From: Gemmatimonadota bacterium
GTDB lineage: Bacteria > Gemmatimonadota > Gemmatimonadetes > Gemmatimonadales > GWC2-71-9
Direction: 5' to 3'
DNA length: 33,404 nt
Assembly: GCA_003220935.1 (NCBI GenBank)
Contig: QHTT01000081.1
Location: forward strand, 1-33,404
Shown here: one piece after another, positions 32,353 to 33,404 of the stretch
Layout of the letters: each line of letters starts with the position of its first letter
Numbering within the stretch: position 1 is the first letter of the stretch
Program-made: the position numbers and the translations under genes
Notes under the pieces: generated by a model
Told to the model about the DNA's origin: nothing
What the model saw: only the letters and a program-made list of their open reading frames with translations
The model's database searches: none

Positions 32353-33374
32353 GCGCTATTTGCTCGGCGCAGCCGCTCCAACGCGGCGCGCGCCGCCCCG
32401 GTTGCAACCACCCCCCGGGCCCGGGCGATCCCGTCCTCGTAGGAGGGCGCGAGCCCCGCGACGTAGATCGCCGCCCCCGCGTTGAGCAGCAGGGCCGCCT
32501 GGCCTGCGTCGTCGGCTGCTGACGCGCCGTCGGCAAGCAAGCTCTCGATGCGCGCGGCGTTCGCCGCCGGGTCCCCGCCTTGGAGCGCGGTCGCATCGGG
32601 GATGGCCAGCCCGTAGGTCGCCGGGTCCAGCTCCCACGTCCACACCCGCCCGCTCCGCACCTCCCACACGTCGGTGATGCCGCGGGGCGAGATCTCGTCC
32701 ATGCCGATTCGCCCGTGAACCACGAGCGCGTGCTCGGCCCCGAGCCGCGCCAGCGCGCCGGCGACGAGCGGCGCGCGGTCCGGGTCGGCCACACCCACCA
32801 CTTGACGGCGCACCCGGGCGGGATTGGCGAGCGGACCGAGCAAGTTCATCACCGAGGGGACGGCGAGCTCGCGCCGTACCGGGCCCGCGTGCCTCATCGC
32901 GGGATGGAAGTTGGGCGCGAACAGAAACGTGATGCAGGCGTCGCGCAGCACCCGCGCCGCTGCGGCAGCGTCCAGGCCAATGTGCACCCCGAGCGCCTCC
33001 AGCACGTCGGCCGAGCCGCATCGCGAAGTGAACGAGCGGTTGCCGTGCTTCGCCACGGAAGCGCCTGCACCCGCCGCAACGAACGCCGCGGCGGTCGAGA
33101 TGTTGAAGGTCGAGACGGTGCCGCCGCCGGTACCGCAGGTGTCGACGAGGTGGTCACCCGCCGCTTCGACCGGGATCATCGCAGCGCGCAGCGCGCGCGC
33201 CGCGCCCGCCACCTCGTCGGCGGTCTCTCCTTTGACCCGCAGACCCATGAGCAGGGCGGCGATCTGTGCCGGGGTCGCTTCGCCCCGCATCACCGTCCCG
33301 AAGACGGCGGTCGTCTGGCTCTCGGTGAGCGAGCGGCGGTTCGCGAGCGCAGCGATCGCCTCGAGCAACGGCAC
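32349..33374 (-). CDS. trpD: Anthranilate phosphoribosyltransferase (start may lie beyond the window)
   Basis: Second step of tryptophan synthesis: anthranilate plus PRPP. 341 residues if started at GTG 33374; the frame stays open to base 33404, so the true start could be outside. Motifs: MGLRVKGETADE, DTCGTGGGTVSTFNIST (PRPP loop), AKHGNRSFTSRCGSADVLEALG (usually KHGNRAVSS), FLFAPNFHPAMRHAGPVRRELAV, and MDEISPRGITDVWEV. The expected metal and anthranilate residues are present. Its TAG stop shares the CTAG palindrome with the lexA stop on the other strand. It is separated from trpC only by lexA, suggesting lexA entered, or inverted within, an older trpD-trpC-trpB cluster. Confidence 0.96.
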   Translation of the reverse strand: MPLLEAIAALANRRSLTESQTTAVFGTVMRGEATPAQIAALLMGLRVKGETADEVAGAARALRAAMIPVEAAGDHLVDTCGTGGGTVSTFNISTAAAFVAAGAGASVAKHGNRSFTSRCGSADVLEALGVHIGLDAAAAARVLRDACITFLFAPNFHPAMRHAGPVRRELAVPSVMNLLGPLANPARVRRQVVGVADPDRAPLVAGALARLGAEHALVVHGRIGMDEISPRGITDVWEVRSGRVWTWELDPATYGLAIPDATALQGGDPAANAARIESLLADGASAADDAGQAALLLNAGAAIYVAGLAPSYEDGIARARGVVATGAARAALERLRRANSA

Positions 33375-33404
33375 GGGTGCGGAGGGGGACGGCGGGGCGT
33401 CGGG

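Overview
The window is compact, very GC-rich bacterial chromosome with almost no non-coding DNA. No intergenic gap exceeds about 160 bases, and most neighbours overlap by 1-8 bases in ATGA, GTGA or TGATG junctions. Gene content and style (PhoH-PgpH-YbeY-CBS order, small lipoproteins, outer-membrane proteins, Tat signals, heavy GTG/TTG start use, intergenic heptamer repeats) suggest a Gram-negative such as a member of the Gemmatimonadota. That placement is an inference; no rRNA or other phylogenetic marker was compared.

Bases 1-16304 (minus strand) form one run of 13 genes, read right to left: PTS EIIA-like protein, aspartyl-tRNA synthetase, PhoH ATPase, PgpH-type HD phosphodiesterase, YbeY endoribonuclease, two tandem CBS/CorC-type membrane proteins, MeaB-type G-protein chaperone, B12-dependent acyl-CoA mutase large subunit, a bacterial eRF1-like (Vms1-like) protein, mutase B12-binding subunit, a biotin-dependent carboxyltransferase, and a tripeptidyl-peptidase II-like lipoprotein protease cut by the left edge. 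The first half is RNA and translation housekeeping and the second half is branched/odd-chain acyl-CoA metabolism. The mutase carries the Phe/Gln pair typical of isobutyryl-CoA mutase, not the Tyr/Arg pair of methylmalonyl-CoA mutase.

Bases 16305-18310 (plus strand) hold a divergent pair: a predicted outer-membrane beta-barrel protein and rlmN, coupled by GTGA. The rlmN 3' end overlaps, antisense, the end of a LytR_C lipoprotein gene.

Bases 18248-31686 (minus strand) hold, from right to left, trpC, trpB, a HEAT-repeat protein, an HD-GYP-family protein, trpA, a membrane-GAF-MCP signalling protein, folK, panB, a Tat-exported DUF711 protein, a ribbon-helix-helix/PIN toxin-antitoxin pair, panC, yqeK and the LytR_C lipoprotein. 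The HEAT and HD-GYP proteins inserted between trpB and trpA share a related N-terminal domain. Between yqeK and panC lies a nested palindromic element, and panC itself carries an in-frame 21-bp duplication next to a similar palindrome.

Bases 31687-33404: lexA (plus) is divergent from trpC and convergent with trpD (minus). The lexA-trpC spacer carries four TTCGGG boxes in two pairs of 11-bp period, a good candidate LexA operator. lexA and trpD stop on the same CTAG palindrome.

Themes that ordinary annotation would miss are the shared HEAT/HD-GYP domain inside a trp cluster, the candidate LexA operator, a PIN toxin with no canonical start codon, the ICM-like mutase with an eRF1-like gene between its subunits, GGAAYGC heptamer repeats in operon spacers, the palindromic element, and homopolymer-rich tandem repeats inside linkers of essential genes.
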